Assembly (NCBI RefSeq): GCF_023921225.1 | Contig: NZ_CP071527.1 | Coordinates: forward strand, 878,001 to 942,000 | Origin: Legionella lytica | Lineage (GTDB): Bacteria; Pseudomonadota; Gammaproteobacteria; Legionellales; Legionellaceae | Direction: 5' to 3' | DNA length: 64,000 nt | Shown here: positions 62,953 through 64,000 of the stretch, in pieces | Position numbering within the stretch: position 1 is the first letter of the stretch | Layout of the letters: each line of letters begins with the position of its first letter | Program-made: the position numbers and the translations under genes | Notes under the pieces: generated by a model | The model's input: the letters and a program-made list of their open reading frames with translations, nothing else | What the model was told of the DNA's origin: nothing | The model's database searches: none

Positions 62953-64000
62953 TATGCTACTAACTCCCGATTCAATTCATCTATCACCCAATCCATGCGA
63001 CCACCAAATAGCTGGTGCATACGCCCTAAACCACCTTGGGCATTAAAAGGTGCCATATCCAGATCGTCGTGCTCAAAGTGGCAGGAGCTGGCCATATGAT
63101 CTCGAATTAAATGCAGCCAAGCCATTTGTTGCTCGTTAAATTTGTCACTGTTACCGGAATGATATTTCATAATCCAATCCTGAAAGTTCTTTCTAACAAT
63201 TTTGTTAAATGGGGTGATGCATTTGTCGATACCACAAACACGGCGAATCAGTGCCACCAAGGCGGTCAATTCACTTATGGGGTTATCACCGTGATAGTTG
63301 TCGATATGTGCATAAGCATGCCAGATGCGCAGCGGGGCAAGTTTTGGTCGATCTTGCTTGAGCTGTTCCAGCAGGGCTTTGATTTGCGGATATGTGATTT
63401 CAGAGCGCCGTGCCGGAGTATGAAAATAAATACTCAGTGCATCTATTTCGTTGGCTTGCTCTTGAAGGTACTGAGCAAACTCTTGGGTTAAGGCATTGGC
63501 ATTTTCGGTGGTTTCACCAGCCCATTCAGCTTTAAGTAGGGTATCCAAATCGTCGTGAACAATAGTTTGTTCTTTGTCACGGCGAATCGTGTCAATTAGC
63601 TCAATGAGTTCACCATTAAACATATTGGCCACTTTACGCACCAAATCTTTTTGTGCCTTATCGCGGGCGATCTCCCCTGGATCGGTGCCCACTGGTTGGC
63701 CCGTTATTTCTAGTGCTTTTTGTTCCACTCGGTCACCATCAATGGCATTAAATAGCTCACCGACAATCATCAATAATGGTGTGCCACCAGCTTTTTCAGC
63801 TATGCGGGCGCGTTCTTTGTCGTCTAGTTGTTTATCGAGCCGTGCCAGGCGACCAGCAAGCGAGGATACTGTATCGTTGTCACTTGCACCCATCATGACA
63901 CCCATTGCCAAATCTTTGAGTGATACTCCGGGTTTGGTGATTAAAGGTTGACTGGCAGTTTTCAACGATTGGGTGACACCAATGGCATCGACAATCACGT
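62952..64000 (-). CDS. hsdR: HsdR restriction subunit, C-terminal part only
   Basis: The frame stays open to the window edge; about 349 residues of the C-terminal part are present. It matches the EcoEI-type HsdR C-terminal helical domain, containing QITGQPVGTD-like and DLDMAPFNAQGGLGRMHQLF segments, which contacts the methyltransferase. The endonuclease and helicase domains lie beyond 64000. It leads the leftward hsdRSM-PrrC-like-SbcDC-like operon. Confidence 0.88.
   Translation of the reverse strand, partial: VIVDAIGVTQSLKTASQPLITKPGVSLKDLAMGVMMGASDNDTVSSLAGRLARLDKQLDDKERARIAEKAGGTPLLMIVGELFNAIDGDRVEQKALEITGQPVGTDPGEIARDKAQKDLVRKVANMFNGELIELIDTIRRDKEQTIVHDDLDTLLKAEWAGETTENANALTQEFAQYLQEQANEIDALSIYFHTPARRSEITYPQIKALLEQLKQDRPKLAPLRIWHAYAHIDNYHGDNPISELTALVALIRRVCGIDKCITPFNKIVRKNFQDWIMKYHSGNSDKFNEQQMAWLHLIRDHMASSCHFEHDDLDMAPFNAQGGLGRMHQLFGGRMDWVIDELNRELVA

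Noticed and set aside
1..64000. CRISPR array
   Set aside because: I found no run of regularly spaced direct repeats of 24-40 bp, and no cas gene; the only regular repeats are the three HipB operators.

Overview
The window looks like a Legionella chromosome segment, most likely L. pneumophila or a close relative. The DNA is AT-rich and gammaproteobacterial. It carries helCBA-like metal efflux genes, an lvrRABC-type regulatory cluster and a complete IncP-like Trb/Tra conjugation set of the kind found on Legionella integrative conjugative elements (ICEs). The assignment rests on reading protein families by eye, not on a database search.

Left part (1-16969) is a mosaic of accessory genes with many scars. 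It holds an organophosphate-type MFS transporter, a REP hairpin beside a truncated REP-associated transposase, a TPC-type metal P-type ATPase, and a cluster encoding an ArsR-family repressor, a TolC-like protein, an RND pump, a DUF2892 protein and thioredoxin 2. A decayed arsenic operon follows: ACR3 interrupted by an amber codon, then ArsA cut after about 31 residues. Next come remnants of a second conjugative element (the 3' end of a traM-like gene and of an integrase), an intact HipBST toxin-antitoxin operon with three evenly spaced operators, an MFS exporter with a truncated ABC-F gene, and an ISL3-type insertion sequence with a frameshifted transposase lying between two broken genes.

At 16970-17014 is the 3' half of a CAU-anticodon tRNA gene without its 5' half. 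I read it as one attachment site of the main ICE, which then runs from about 17015 past the right edge. ICE cargo starts with an AbiE toxin-antitoxin pair and a copper island (csoR-type repressor, copA, helCBA-like RND system, small periplasmic protein, multicopper oxidase). The DNA-processing region follows: traKLM, a recognisable IncP-type oriT, traJ, traI and a traH-like gene nested in traI. A second cargo block (Tat-exported hemerythrin, PAP2 phosphatase, ChrA, DoxX) separates it from the mating-pair genes.

From 53111 down to 37158 one long leftward unit runs lvrA-lvrB-lvrC(CsrA family)-trbBCDEFGHIJKL-traG-traF-small ORF-traC-like primase. The divergent lvrR encodes a LexA/CI-like repressor. 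The right end (53993-64000) is a tightly packed leftward operon: hsdR (cut by the window edge), hsdS, hsdM, a PrrC/RloC-like ATPase with a candidate anticodon-nuclease triad, and an Mre11/SbcD-like plus Rad50/SbcC-like pair. This six-gene arrangement is the most promising candidate for a composite anti-phage system in the window.
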